Position numbers and translations under genes: made by a program
Shown: piece after piece, positions 5,884 to 6,355 of the stretch
Numbering within the stretch: the stretch's first letter is position 1
Layout: every line of letters starts with the position of its first letter
Notes under the pieces: model-generated
What the model was told of the DNA's origin: nothing
Database searches by the model: none
Seen by the model: the letters and a program-made list of their open reading frames with translations, nothing else
Assembly: GCA_027016055.1 (NCBI GenBank)
Contig: JALWBF010000192.1
Span: 1 to 6,355 of the forward strand
Reading direction: 5' to 3'
Length of the DNA stretch: 6,355 nt
Origin: Archaeoglobaceae archaeon
GTDB taxonomy: Archaea; Halobacteriota; Archaeoglobi; Archaeoglobales; Archaeoglobaceae

Positions 5884-6355
5884 TCAAACCTCCTCCTCTC
5901 CCTCGCATCTAACCAAAACCTTCGGAACGTAAACTTTTGCGACCTTTCCGAGTTCGATTAAATAATCCTTCGGATACGGCTCAATATTCTTAAAATTCTC
6001 GTCAAGAACGTCCTCGTTCCTGAACTGTTGCAAAACGTAAAGCTTCACTCCAAAATCTGACAGAATCTCGGCTATTTCGGCTACCACTCGATCATCTACT
6101 ATTGTAGGAACGACCGTAGTCCTGACTTCGAATTCCACGCCGGAGCTTGAAAGAATCTTTAGCGTTTCGAGAAGCTTCTCGGCGGAATCCTTCTTACCCG
6201 TGAGCTTCGGATAATTTTTCGGCGTTGTTTTGAAATCCAGTGCCACGTAATCTATCAGATCGACTATCTCAGCAAGCTTTTCTGGATAGTAGCCGTTAGT
6301 ATCTATCTTTACGGCGAAGCCCAAATCCTTCAGCTTTGAAATTAAATGCTTCAGT
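5884..6355 (-). CDS. Radical SAM activase, anaerobic ribonucleotide reductase type (NrdG2-like), C-terminal part
   Basis: The frame stays open to the right edge, so the N-terminus with the expected CxxxCxxC cluster site is outside; about 157 residues are visible. The TTG at 6322-6324 is internal: upstream codons continue as LKHLISKLKD, then LGFAVKIDTNGYYPE, the strand and loop typical of this family. Further matches are DYVALDFKTTPKNYPKLTG (with the LD-K motif), FEVRTTVVPTIV and LYVLQQFRNEDVLD, the usual C-terminal order in archaeal NrdG2-type proteins. These proteins use S-adenosylmethionine to install a glycyl radical on anaerobic ribonucleoside-triphosphate reductase; the reductase gene is not in the window. 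The C-terminus carries no extra domain. The gene ends with TGA abutting the thyX ATG, and its role in dNTP synthesis fits that partner. Another glycyl-radical enzyme activase cannot be fully excluded without the N-terminus. Confidence 0.82.
   Translation of the reverse strand, partial: LKHLISKLKDLGFAVKIDTNGYYPEKLAEIVDLIDYVALDFKTTPKNYPKLTGKKDSAEKLLETLKILSSSGVEFEVRTTVVPTIVDDRVVAEIAEILSDFGVKLYVLQQFRNEDVLDENFKNIEPYPKDYLIELGKVAKVYVPKVLVRCEGEEEV
5887..5900 (-). promoter_or_regulatory. Shine-Dalgarno of thyX inside the activase gene
   Basis: GAGAGGAGGAGGTT on the minus strand ends 3 bases before the thyX ATG, with only the TGA of the preceding gene between; the AGGAGG core ends 5 bases before it. 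The same bases encode the final Glu-Glu-Glu-Val of the activase. It is a near-perfect match to the archaeal anti-Shine-Dalgarno and makes the ATG at 5883 the clear start. Confidence 0.85.

Noticed and set aside
5434..5961. A 175-codon plus-strand open frame across thyX and the activase gene
   Set aside because: It runs antisense through two recognisable conserved genes, crosses their boundary, and has no motif of its own.
6322..6324. TTG at 6322-6324 as the start of the activase
   Set aside because: Upstream in-frame codons continue the family pattern to the window edge, and starting here would remove the radical SAM cluster domain.

Overview
The window looks archaeal, most like the Archaeoglobales or a related thermophilic euryarchaeon. 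This rests on the gene types (archaeal CobQ, a DUF1646-type membrane protein, a NrdG2-type radical SAM protein, ThyX), Arg codons dominated by AGG/AGA, Shine-Dalgarno sites of GGAGG/GGGGGTG type, and TATA-like boxes about 25 bases before predicted starts. The genus cannot be fixed from the sequence alone. Seven protein genes fill almost everything, and both edge genes are cut. I see no RNA genes, mobile elements, CRISPR arrays or broken genes.

Layout. Bases 1-767 (+) are the C-terminal half of cobyric acid synthase (cobQ/cbiP, cobalamin synthesis). It converges on, and overlaps by 33 bases, a run of minus-strand genes. In transcription order from the right edge these are: a NrdG2-type radical SAM activase (5884-6355, N-terminus off the window); thyX (5170-5883), starting directly at the activase stop; a 236-base intergenic region containing a block of about 84% A+T and the acs promoter; acs (2960-4933, AMP-forming acetyl-CoA synthetase); an acetate transporter of the GPR1/FUN34/YaaH (SatP) family (2395-2937); an isochorismatase-like cysteine hydrolase (1824-2348); and a DUF1646 polytopic membrane protein (735-1817).

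How the genes may work together. There are two functional blocks on the minus strand. The activase and thyX both belong to deoxyribonucleotide supply: the first would activate anaerobic ribonucleotide reductase, the second makes dTMP. acs and the transporter form an acetate uptake and activation pair, separated only by 22 bases that include a T7 tract. The hydrolase and DUF1646 genes are 6 bases apart and look like a second small unit. They probably have their own promoter and a leaderless transcript, but they could also receive read-through from acs. Their substrate is unknown.

Nothing here clearly forms a new defence or mobile system. The points most worth a second look are the altered ThyX signature motif (EHR instead of RHR, with two further substitutions), its four-cysteine C-terminal half, and the uncharacterised hydrolase/DUF1646 transporter pair.
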